Of a stretch of 64,000 nt of DNA, positions 24,537 to 33,290 are shown in pieces. Numbering within the stretch: the stretch's first letter is position 1; the number at the start of each line of letters is the position of its first letter. A model generated the notes under the pieces. It saw only the letters and a program-made list of their open reading frames with translations, was not told the origin of the DNA and ran no database searches. Source of the stretch: an uncultured Acidobacteriota bacterium (lineage in GTDB: Bacteria; Acidobacteriota; UBA6911; RPQK01; JAJDTT01); contig CATOST010000021.1 of the NCBI GenBank assembly GCA_951812665.1, positions 179,591 through 243,590 of the forward strand. Reading direction: 5' to 3'. Both the position numbers and the translations under genes were made by a program.

Positions 24537-25131
24537 TGAATTTGTCTGTATCGTCCCTGCTAGGTTCAAGTAAATCGAGGCAAATCGTGACCACGTCAGC
24601 GACAGACTCGATACGTGTGGAAAGGAGCGTTCTGCGACCGATTATGGGGGACCGCTGTTGGTAAAGGTGTGCTCGCCAGGGTCGGGCCGCACTGAGGTCT
24701 GCACCAATCAGATTAGTAGGATGCTCTAAACGTGCAGAATCGAGGTTGGCATTCCGAAGAACCGCGTTATTGAGGTCCGCATTAAGGAAAGTTGCCTTGG
24801 TTAGGTTAACCCCAGTAAGGTTTGCTGCCTGAAGACTTGCCGACTCGAAGCTCGCTTTGCTGAAGTCAAATCCATAACCGCTAAGAAGTTGGAAGCTCGT
24901 CCTACGAAGATCGCAAGAGTTGAAGTTGATTCCGGCGTATGACAAGGTCTCTTTAGCAGTAAGACTCGCCTCACCGCGCCAGACCCGGTCCAATAGTTCA
25001 ATTCCGATCTCCGATCCGGCAAGGCTTGCCCTGTATGGCCTGTGCGGTGGCGTTAGATCGCTCTTCCCCGCTCTTTCGTTCCATTTTTTAACGCCCTCGA
25101 AAAACAGTTTGATGTCCTCTCGATTGGCCAT
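24511..25131 (-). pseudogene. Pentapeptide-repeat protein, 3' end replaced by IS1380 sequence
   Basis: The start is taken as the ATG at 25131 (MANREDIKLFFEGVKKWNER). Residues about 90-155 contain pentapeptide repeats of the A(N/D)LXX type (ASLQAANLTGVNLTKATFLNA onward), which fold as a right-handed quadrilateral helix. A non-repeat tail follows. The last eight codons and the stop come from the IS1380 right end, so the natural C-terminus is lost. The gene is clearly less GC-rich than its neighbours, suggesting foreign origin. With the DUF262 fragment on the other side it may be the remains of a defence or accessory island; that is inference. Confidence 0.7.
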
Positions 25132-25231
25132 TTGTTTCCTCAATCTCGTGTGGTAGCAGTGCGTCTCATTGGCGACGAGCAAAAGAAGTGGCCAAGGGTG
25201 ATATTTATAGCACGACTCTTGCCGAGCCTAG

Positions 25232-26279
25232 CAGCCCGTGGCAAAAGTCCGGGAAAAGCCAAGCCTCTGAAATAAAATGACATTATGGCCATGGGAAAGA
25301 AACCGTCTGCGGGACGGCAACGGAAGATGTGGGTGGCGGCGAAGAAACTGCCTCGGAGTCCGGGGCGCCCCTTCTACGAGCAGCTGAATCGGGTGCTGGA
25401 GTGAAAGCGGGGTTCGACGCCTTCGTGGAGGGACTGTGTGCGCGGTTTTGCGCCGACGGGATCGGGCGGCCGAGTCTGCGCCCCGGACGGTACTTTCGGA
25501 TGCTGTTGTTGGGGTATTTCAAAGGGCTGAAATCGGAACGGGCCATCGCGTGGCGAGTGGCGGATTCGATGAGCGTGCGGGCGTTTCTGGACTTGGATCC
25601 GGAGGAGACGCCCCCGAATCACTCCACCTTGTCGCGGACGCGGCGGCGGATCGACGTGGAGACACACGGGGAGGTGTTCCGCTGGGTGCTGAAGCAGTTG
25701 TCGGACGCGGGACTGGTGCAGGGGAAGACGATCGGGATCGACGCGACGACATTGGAAGCGAACGCGGCGATGCGCAGCCTGGTGCGCCGGGACACGGGGA
25801 AAGACTATGAGACGTTCGTGAGGGGATTGGCGGAAGCCTCGGGGGTCCCGACACCGACCCGGGAGGAACTGGTTCGATTCGACCGCAAGCGCAAGAAGAA
25901 GACGAGCAACAAGGAATGGGTGAATCCGCACGACCCGGACGCGAAGATCACGAATCTCAAGGACGGGCGGACCCGTTTGAGCCACAAGGTGGAAGAAGCG
26001 GTGGATCTGGAGACGGGAGCGGTGGTGGCGGTGACGGCGCCGGAGGAGTTGGGGGAGCCCCAATCGATGGGTGGAACGCTCGGGATGGCGCAGGAGGAGG
26101 TGAAGGCGGTCGGATCGGGAGCGGAGGTCCGGGAAATGGTGGCGGACAAGGGATACCACAGCAACGAGACGGTTCTGGAATTGAAGGAACTCGGATTGCG
26201 GGGGTATCTGTCGGAAACGGATCGGGGCCGGCGGAATTGGAAGGGAAAGAACCGGAAATACCAAGCGCCGGTCACCTGA
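25232..26279 (+). mobile_element. IS1182-like element, left part only
   Basis: CAGCCCGTGGCAAAAGTC at 25232-25249 lies about 35 bp before the transposase start and is the left terminal repeat: the identical 18 bp (inverted) end both 158-bp MITEs at 58.2 and 61.7 kb. CTAG precedes it, a plausible 4-bp target site. No matching right end is found, and homology stops near 26275 where the transposase is cut. The element is a non-autonomous remnant. Confidence 0.8.
25285..26279 (+). pseudogene. IS1182/IS5-like transposase, frameshifted and 3'-truncated
   Basis: The start ATG at 25285 reads MAMGKKPSAG and on to RPFYEQLNRVLE, then hits TGA at 25402. The body continues in another frame from about 25405 (AGFDAFVEGLCARF onward). 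It keeps the conserved N-terminal region, NHSTLSRTRRRI, a first catalytic Asp in IGIDATTLEANAAM, and a second in MVADKGYHSNETV. It ends at 26279 before the Glu-bearing C-terminal region normally present, so the enzyme is dead. A complete relative elsewhere in the genome would be the likely mobiliser of the MITEs. Confidence 0.85.
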
Positions 26280-26481
26280 CCCCCTTCGGCAGATCGTCTA
26301 TTCGGTTTGAAGAAGTCTCAGATTGTCCAAAGTTGACACGTGGATGGTCAGGTATCCTGAACACACATAACCTGTTGCCAGCCTCCGGCATTCAAGATAC
26401 AGTTCTGACAGTTTATTGCCGTTCGAGAACCTTTACTAGTAACCCCAGCTTTATCGGACAGACTCTGGGGGTTGTTTTCAG

Positions 26482-28791
26482 GTGAGTCCCTGTCGACGAG
26501 ACGCTTCCCAAACCACCTTGCGCAATATCCTGGCTAAACTCGGAACCTTATTGCTCACTGTCAGTGCTCTTCTGGGAGTCCGGTCCACAACCGAACAGAC
26601 CGAGTTCTTCGAGTCCAACGTAAGGCCGTTGCTGGTAAGAAACTGCTATCAGTGCCACAGCGAGCAGGCCAAGATCCTGTACTCGAACTTACGGGTGGAT
26701 GGCCAAGGCGCCTTGCTCGATGGAGGTACTCGGGGTCCGGCAATCGTCCCCGGCGACCCGAACTCAAGCCAGTTGATTCAGGCAGTCCGCTACGAGAGCC
26801 CAAAAAAGCCTCCGTCCGGAAGGCTCTCGGAGGACGAGATCGACGCGCTGGTCAAATGGGTCGAAATGGGTGCCCCCTGGCCGGATCTGGAGATGGCTGG
26901 CGGCGTCAAGACCCCCGACGAACGAGGGAACCTGGCCGCCAGTCAGAGCCACTGGGCCTGGAAGCCGGTGCAAAAGGTCTCCCCTCCCCCGATCCGCGAC
27001 AAAACCTGGCCCGCCGATCCCATAGACAATTTTATTCTGAACAAGCTGGAGACGGAGGGCCTGAACCCCTCCGCCGAGGCCGACCGTTACACCCTATTGC
27101 GGCGGGTCTACTTCGATCTCACCGGCCTCCCTCCAGAGCCAGAGGACATCGAGTCGTTCGTCAGCGACGATTCCAAACTCGCCTTCGAGAAGGCCGTCGA
27201 CCGGCTTCTGAAATCTCCCGGATTCGGCGAGCGCTGGGGACGACACTGGCTCGATCTGACCAGCTACGCCGACAGTCTGGGCCAGGGGCGCCGCATCCCG
27301 GCGAGGGAGGCCTGGAGATATCGCGACTACGTCATCAATTCGTTCAATTCCGACAAGCCCTACGACCGCTTCGTTTAAGAGCAGGTCTCAGGCGACGTCC
27401 TGCCCTGGAAAACCGACGACCAGCGCCGTGAGCAGCTTGTGGCCACGGGCTTCCTGGCCATCAGGCCCTGGGCCGTGGTGGACGCCGACAAAGAGAAACT
27501 CCGCATGGATGTCGTGGATCACCAGCTCGATACCCTGGGCCGGGCCCTCCAAGGACTGACTCTCGGTTGCGCCCGTTGCCACGACCACAAGTTCGATCCC
27601 ATTCCCACCCGCGAATACTACACATTGGCGGGAATCTTCCGCAGCACTCGAACTCTCGACGGCCGCATGAGCGGCGGCTTCAGCGACGTCAACCGGGTGT
27701 TGCTTCCAGAGACCCCGTCCGAGATGAGGAAGCGTGCCCTGGCCACGGAGGAATACCAGGAGTCCCTGAACAGGTTCCTGAGCGAATACGAAGCCGTCGA
27801 ATCAGAAAAGAAGCGCCTGACCGACCGGCAGAAAGCGCTCGGAGAGACAGAAACCGAAGCCAAGGAGGAACTCGAGAAAGAAATCAAGGAGATCGACAAG
27901 AAGCTCAAGAAAGCGAAGGACCGGATCAGACTCCTGGAGTTCCGCCGGCCAGCTCCGCCGATGGCCATCGCCGTCCAGGATCGGGCGGTCCCAAAGGACT
28001 GTCACGTCAACATCGGCGGCGATCCGCATAATCTCGGCGAAGAAATTCCAAGGGGATTTCTTTCAGTCGCTTCGCCCGCCAAGGCCGGTCGAATCGACAG
28101 CCATCGAAATCTGAAGGGCCTGTACGAGGGATTCCAGAAATCCAGCGGCCGCCTGGAGCTGGCTGAGTGGCTCATCGACCCGCAGAACCGCCTGCTGGCC
28201 AGAGTCATGGTCAACCGGATCTGGCATCATCTTTTCGGCACCGGCCTGGTCCGGACGGTCGACAACTTCGGTGCAGGTGGAGAGCCACCCAGCCATCCGG
28301 AACTGCTCGACTACCTCGCTTCCCGTTTCGTCGAGCTGGGATGGTCCGTCAAGGGCATGATCCGGGAGATCGTTCTCACGCGGACCTACCGCCAGGCCAG
28401 CAGTCACAACCTGAAGGGGCACGAGGTCGACCCGGACAACCGCCTGCTGTGGCGGGCCAATCGCCGCCGGTTGGAGGCGGAATCCTTTCGCGATTCCGTG
28501 CTGGCCATCAGTGGAGCCCTGGATCTCACCCGGGGAGGCCCTACCCTGCCCCTGGATATCCCCGAAAGTATCGAGTTGGGTTTTCCGACGGCTCTGGCGC
28601 AGGATGCCAAGTTGAACGATCAGTTCCTGAATCGTCGAACGATTTACCTGCCGTCGGTACGCAAGAATCAGCTCCCGCAGCTCGACCTGCTGAATCTTTT
28701 CGATTTTCCCGATCCCGATCAGACCATCGGAGCCCGGTCGGTCACTACTGTCCCCACGCAGAGCCTCTATCTCATGAATTCTCCTTTTCTC
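26482..28791 (+). pseudogene. PSD1 / planctomycete cytochrome C protein, broken (in-frame TAA, lost 3' end)
   Basis: The GTG at 26482 opens a leader (about 1-33), then CYQCH (PSCyt1), and DUF1549 with [18 protein letters not shown] at 27376-27378 interrupts the motif YDRFV-stop-EQVSGD, where relatives read a charged residue, and the same frame continues intact through CARCHDHKFDPIPTREYY, a Lys/Glu-rich coiled-coil insert (about 435-490) and DUF1553 up to SLYLMNSPF. At about 28789 the homology ends abruptly and unrelated sequence begins. Relatives continue for about 100 more residues. It lacks a DUF1501 partner. TAA cannot be read as selenocysteine, so this is decay. Confidence 0.85.
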
Positions 28792-28858
28792 GCCGTATCC
28801 GGAGCTTCAGCCCACGAGAGTTCTCGGCCTGGGTCCGGGGCGCAACTTCTCGATTCGG

Positions 28859-30172
28859 TTGGGAGAGCTGGACAGCTATGCGATCGCCGTTGTTCCTTAT
28901 CGGGCGGACGGAACCGGTAAAATCTCGAATTTCGTTGTGGCGGAACTGGATCCTGCCCTCTCGGGCGGTAATACGACCGTCTTCACTCCTACCAGTAATG
29001 CTTTCTCTACGCCGGCTCCGAACCTGTCGCCTGAGGGAGCGACGCGTCACCGGGAGGGTGACAAGGACTTCGGCGCCGTCTTCGTGACGGCCCCGGCGCC
29101 GGTCAATTCCGGGTTGGGTCCCGTCTTCAATCACAACTCCTGTGAGTCCTGTCACCCCAAGGATGGGCGAGACGCCGCGCCGGGAAACGGCGAGGAAATG
29201 GACACCATGTTTCTCCGTCTGAGCCTGGCCGGAACCGATCCGCGGACGGGTGGGGCGATCCCGGTTCCGGGATTCGGGACGCAACTGTTCACCAAGGCCA
29301 TTTTTGGGACGGAGCCGGAAGCGACGGTGATCGTCAGTTACGAGGAAGAGACGATCACATTGAGGGGCAGCGGCGTGGAGGTGAGTTTGCGGACACCCTC
29401 CCATACCGTAGAACCTGCCAGCGATTTGCCGGGGGATACGTTGTTTTCCCCGCGGGTCGGACCACCCGTTTTCGGGCGGGGTCTGCTCGAGGCGGTACCG
29501 GCACATACGATCCTCGCGATGGCCGACGAGGAGGATGCGGACGGCGACGGGATTTCAGGACGCGTCAATTATGTCTGGGACCCGGAGCAGGAGCAGACCG
29601 CGCTCGGGCGTTTCGGGCTGAAGGCGAACACCCCGAGTCTGAGATTGCAAGCAGCCGCAGCGTACCATAACGATATCGGCGTCACGTCCCCGGTCTTCGT
29701 CGAAGAGAGTTCCTCCGGCCAGGTGCAGGACGACCTGCTGGAAGACGATCCGGAAATCGACGAGGAAACTCTTCAGGACGCGACCTTCTACATCCGGACG
29801 TTGGCCGTTCCGGCAAGGCGCGATGTCGCGTCCCTGGAAGTCCAACTGGGACAGATGGTCTTTGCCCGGGCCAATTGCCACGGTTGCCACGTTCCTGTAC
29901 TGAAAACCGGCGACTTCCCCGTCGCCGAACTGGCCGACTCCCGACCGGACTTGCTGGCAACGGGCAGCGAATGGCGAACGCCTCCCTTGTGGGGCATCGG
30001 CCTGACCAAAGTCGTGAACGGTCACACCTCGTTCCTGCACGACGGCCGTGCCAGAAACCTGCTCGAAGCGATCATGTGGCACGGGGGAGAAGCCGAACAG
30101 TCACGCCTGTACGTGGAGAATCTGTCAAAGCTCGAGCTCGATGCCCTGCTGGCGTTTCTTAGATCGCTTTAG
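28859..30172 (+). CDS. Di-haem DUF1111 oxidoreductase ('thiol oxidoreductase'), 5' end lost
   Basis: A 437-residue open frame from TTG 28859. DUF1111 features are an early haem motif CESCH (C95, C98, H99), a second CHGCH near residue 342, and the MauG/cytochrome-c-peroxidase-like SEWRTPPLWGIGLT and FLHDGRARNLLEAIMWH motifs. Members are normally exported; this one has no signal peptide, and its first about 35 residues (LGELDSYAIAVVPYRAD) do not fit the family. The frame is open further upstream to the rearrangement junction near 28790. It is probably a 5'-truncated gene fused to foreign sequence, unlikely to reach the periplasm. Confidence 0.75.
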   Translation: MGELDSYAIAVVPYRADGTGKISNFVVAELDPALSGGNTTVFTPTSNAFSTPAPNLSPEGATRHREGDKDFGAVFVTAPAPVNSGLGPVFNHNSCESCHPKDGRDAAPGNGEEMDTMFLRLSLAGTDPRTGGAIPVPGFGTQLFTKAIFGTEPEATVIVSYEEETITLRGSGVEVSLRTPSHTVEPASDLPGDTLFSPRVGPPVFGRGLLEAVPAHTILAMADEEDADGDGISGRVNYVWDPEQEQTALGRFGLKANTPSLRLQAAAAYHNDIGVTSPVFVEESSSGQVQDDLLEDDPEIDEETLQDATFYIRTLAVPARRDVASLEVQLGQMVFARANCHGCHVPVLKTGDFPVAELADSRPDLLATGSEWRTPPLWGIGLTKVVNGHTSFLHDGRARNLLEAIMWHGGEAEQSRLYVENLSKLELDALLAFLRSL

Positions 30173-30300
30173 CCGTACGGGTCGTCAAACACTCCAAGTG
30201 GCACGCGCTGGAGGGTGGCATCAAATACCGGCGCCTCGGCAACAGTTCCCAACCCTCTTCCTCCAGACGCTCTTGTCCCTGTTCAGTCGTACGCTAATTC

Positions 30301-31983
30301 CTACTTTTCCTGAATGCGGATGATCTGATCCAGTTCCTTGATCGGAGCAAGACGCTGCTTTTTTCCGCAGGGCCAGGAAACCTGTAGAGAATCAATGGAG
30401 GTTCGATTCCCTACCCCGAAGTGGAGCCGCAGGTCGCTCTGGCTCAAGTAGCTGTTGCCCGCCCGTACTTCCTGAGTCCGCCGATAATTTCCGGCGGTCA
30501 ATGTGACCTTTGCCCCAACCGCGTCTCGGTTGCAGTGGGTTCCCTCCAACTTGAGTTTCAGCCAATGGTTGGCGCCGGCGGTCCGGTTCTCCAGCAGGTC
30601 GGCGCCGTCATTGTTGTTGGTGACCAGAAGATCCACCTTCCCATCGTTGTTGAAATCTCCCGTCGCCGAGCCGCGTCTGACGTTCTTGCGTGAGAAATAG
30701 GCGCCCGCTTGGGAGGAAACTTCCACAAAGCGTCCCTGGCCCAGATGGCGAAACAACTGGTTCAGTTGGCGGTATGCCGTGCTGGGGCTGACCTCTTTGG
30801 TGTTTTCCAGGACATGCCCGTTTCCCACAAATAGATCGACGAACCCATCGTTGTCATAATCGAAGAAATTGGCCCCGAATCCCAAAGGCAGATAACTGGG
30901 CCCGGCGAGGCGCGAATCCACGACGCGGTCAATGAATATGCCGGAACCTTCGTTCCAATAAAGAGCATTGTGCTGCAAGGAATAGTTGGTGACAAAGATG
31001 TTGAAGAGACCGTTTCCGTTGAGGTCCGCCGCATCCACTCCCATTCCAGCCTGGGGAGCTCCCGATTCACCAAAAGCGGTTCCCGAGACCAGTGAAATGT
31101 CCTCGAACGTTCCATCGCCGCGATTCTCAAACAGGAAGTTGGCGGTGGTATCGTTGGCTACGTAGAGGTCCAAATCCCCATCGTTGTCCGCGTCGAGCCA
31201 GATGACCCCCAGGCTCTTGCTGTACGAAGAGTCTTCTCTGACTCGGGCTTGTGCGGTAGCCTCCTCAAAAGTGCCATCCCCCCGGTTGCGATAAAGGGTA
31301 TTGGGAACGCCGTTATAACTGTACGGACAAGTGATGGCGCTGGAAACCGCAAAAGGAACCTTCAGATAGTTGCACACATAAAGATCCAGATAGCCGTCCC
31401 CGTCATAGTCGCCGAATGCCGCGCTGGTGCTCCAGAGCGGATCTCCCAACCCCGCTTTTTGGGTAACGTCCGTGAACGTGCCGTCGCCGTTATTGTGGTA
31501 CATGACGTTGGGGCCCAGGTTGGTCACGTAAATATCCACGAACCCGTCATTGTCGTAGTCGGCGAAAGCGCATCCCATGCCGTAGGAAGGATCGCCCACC
31601 CCGACGGCGGTTGTGACGTCGGTGAAGGTCCCGTCCCGGTGGTTGCGAAATAGCTGGTTCTTGGCGGAAATCGCCACCCTGATGCCCGGCCGGGTGCCTC
31701 CATTGACCAGGTAGACGTCCTGCCAGCCGTCATTGTCATAGTCCAGAAATCCCCCGCCTGACCCCATCGTCTCGGCAATATGCCGAATCGGCAAGGTTCC
31801 GCTGACGTGCCTGTAGGACAACTGTGCCTCCCTGCTCACATCGACGAACGCGGGAGGGACAGCCGGATCCGAAAGCGCCAAGGTGTGTGGCCAGGAGGAG
31901 ACCAGGCAGAAAAGACACAGCAAGCTGACCCTCAGGGGCCCTGAACGGCTACGTTGCGCCTTGCATTCGGCTGAGGAATACAC
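30301..31983 (-). CDS. CRTAC1 family protein (FG-GAP/VCBS propeller plus ASPIC/UnbV domain), copy 1
   Basis: A 560-residue exported protein with a hydrophobic leader (about 18-36). A chain of VCBS/FG-GAP repeats (about 45-430) shows repeated calcium loops such as DYDNDGW and DYDGDGY. An ASPIC/UnbV domain closes the protein (about 455-555: NHWLKLKLEGTHCNRDAVGAKV, SQSDLRLHFG). It is the last gene of a minus-strand series, 57 bp after a TPR gene, and is collinear with copy 2 in the same series. These proteins are thought to be extracellular binding or scaffold proteins; no enzymatic role is established. Confidence 0.9.
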   Translation of the reverse strand: MYSSAECKAQRSRSGPLRVSLLCLFCLVSSWPHTLALSDPAVPPAFVDVSREAQLSYRHVSGTLPIRHIAETMGSGGGFLDYDNDGWQDVYLVNGGTRPGIRVAISAKNQLFRNHRDGTFTDVTTAVGVGDPSYGMGCAFADYDNDGFVDIYVTNLGPNVMYHNNGDGTFTDVTQKAGLGDPLWSTSAAFGDYDGDGYLDLYVCNYLKVPFAVSSAITCPYSYNGVPNTLYRNRGDGTFEEATAQARVREDSSYSKSLGVIWLDADNDGDLDLYVANDTTANFLFENRGDGTFEDISLVSGTAFGESGAPQAGMGVDAADLNGNGLFNIFVTNYSLQHNALYWNEGSGIFIDRVVDSRLAGPSYLPLGFGANFFDYDNDGFVDLFVGNGHVLENTKEVSPSTAYRQLNQLFRHLGQGRFVEVSSQAGAYFSRKNVRRGSATGDFNNDGKVDLLVTNNNDGADLLENRTAGANHWLKLKLEGTHCNRDAVGAKVTLTAGNYRRTQEVRAGNSYLSQSDLRLHFGVGNRTSIDSLQVSWPCGKKQRLAPIKELDQIIRIQEK

Positions 31984-32040
31984 AGCTATCCTGGTGCAGT
32001 TGCCCGAATGGCCGGTTCCGCTGGAATTGAACCAGTCCAG

Positions 32041-33282
32041 TCAGGGAGTTGACGTCCTTTTTTTCAATAGCCGTTGCATTTGCTTCGCGTGTTTCTTGGC
32101 TCTCTCCGGTTCCCCCTTTGCCGAGTAGATGTGCCGCAAAAGACGATGGTACTCCGGATCGTTCGGGTTGAGCTGCAAGGCTTGAAGTGCCCATTTTTCG
32201 GCTCCTACCGGATCCTTCCTGTACACTCTGCATACCGCCACCAGAAAGGGACCCGTTGGTGAAGCCGGATCCAGGAGCAAGATTTCGTCGGCCAGATCCC
32301 GGGCCTCCTTGAGATTTTTCCTTTGGATCTCAAGTTCAGCGAGATTGGAAAGCAGCGATGTACGGCGGGGACAGAATTCCAGCGCCTTGCGGAGGCTTTC
32401 TCGTGCCGGATCCACTTTCCGTTGCGCCTTTTGGGACAGGCCCAGGAACATGTGGGCATCACAGGCATCTCCTCGCAACTTCAAGTATTGGCTCAAATAC
32501 TTCTCGGCGGCGGCAAACTTCCCCTCGAAATAGTTGATCTTCCCCCGGGCCAGGCTGGTGAGGAGCGTGCCCGGCGCCAACCTCTCTGCTCTCTCGAGTG
32601 CCAGGATGGCATTCTTGCGGTCACCCAGCTCCACATAGACACTGCCCAACTCAACGAAGGTCTCGGCTGGAGCTCGAGGCGAGGAGGCCATCTCCTGCAG
32701 GGTCTGCAGACGGTCACGCAGATGCTGCCTGTTGCGGTGTTGTTCCGACACCCGCTTTCCTTCGGCTATCCGGCCCTGCAGCACCAAACTTCTGCCCAGG
32801 CTGAAGAACGCGCCGTCATGGCTCGGATCCAGGGCCAGAACTTTGCGAAACTGTTGTTCCGCTTGGGCGTACGATCCTTCCTTGAGTTCGATCCGGCCTA
32901 TATAGAAATGTGCCGTCGGATGGTCGGGATTCGACTTCAGGACCCGGTCGAAATATTCGCGAGATCGCGAATTCTCTCCCAGATTGAAATAAGCCATTCC
33001 GAGGCCTGACCACAGTTCCCAACCGTCGATACCCGCAGCCCGAGCCCTGTGAAAACTGTCCAGGGCTTCGGGATACTTGCCCAGCAGCGTCTGGCAGACA
33101 CCGATTTGGTAGTGGACAATCGGGTTTGGCTGTGGCTCTTCCAGAATTCTCTGCAGGTCGGCCAAGGCACCTACGTAGTCCTTTTTCTCCAATTTGGCCA
33201 TGGCCTGATCAAGGCGCGATTCAGATTCTCCTGACGCCAGTCCACCCAAGCAGAGAGCAATGATCAGGAATCGGGTCTTCAT
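32041..33282 (-). CDS. Exported TPR-repeat protein
   Basis: A 413-residue protein from ATG 33282 (MKTRFLIIALCLGGLASG leader), 8 bp after the stop of the preceding CRTAC1 gene, so translational coupling is likely. The frame is open further upstream but that part overlaps CRTAC1 copy 2. At least eight tetratricopeptide repeats follow, for example AHFYIGRIELKEGSYAQAEQ and the repeats around 225-400. They build a protein-binding superhelix. Its place between two CRTAC1 genes suggests that it helps assemble or tether those proteins outside the cytoplasm. Confidence 0.88.
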   Translation of the reverse strand: MKTRFLIIALCLGGLASGESESRLDQAMAKLEKKDYVGALADLQRILEEPQPNPIVHYQIGVCQTLLGKYPEALDSFHRARAAGIDGWELWSGLGMAYFNLGENSRSREYFDRVLKSNPDHPTAHFYIGRIELKEGSYAQAEQQFRKVLALDPSHDGAFFSLGRSLVLQGRIAEGKRVSEQHRNRQHLRDRLQTLQEMASSPRAPAETFVELGSVYVELGDRKNAILALERAERLAPGTLLTSLARGKINYFEGKFAAAEKYLSQYLKLRGDACDAHMFLGLSQKAQRKVDPARESLRKALEFCPRRTSLLSNLAELEIQRKNLKEARDLADEILLLDPASPTGPFLVAVCRVYRKDPVGAEKWALQALQLNPNDPEYHRLLRHIYSAKGEPERAKKHAKQMQRLLKKRTSTP

Positions 33283-33290
33283 AACCAGGT

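Noticed and set aside
26330..26360. TTGACA ... TATCCT promoter before the broken PSD1 gene
   Set aside because: The spacing is 14 bp and the downstream gene is dead; too weak to annotate.
27376..27378. Second recoded stop codon in the PSD1 gene
   Set aside because: The codon is TAA, not TGA, no suitable hairpin was noted, and the same gene is also truncated at its 3' end; simple decay explains it.
30400..30416. tRNA T-arm-like sequence GGTTCGATTCC
   Set aside because: It is inside the CRTAC1 coding sequence, and no acceptor or anticodon arm can be folded around it.
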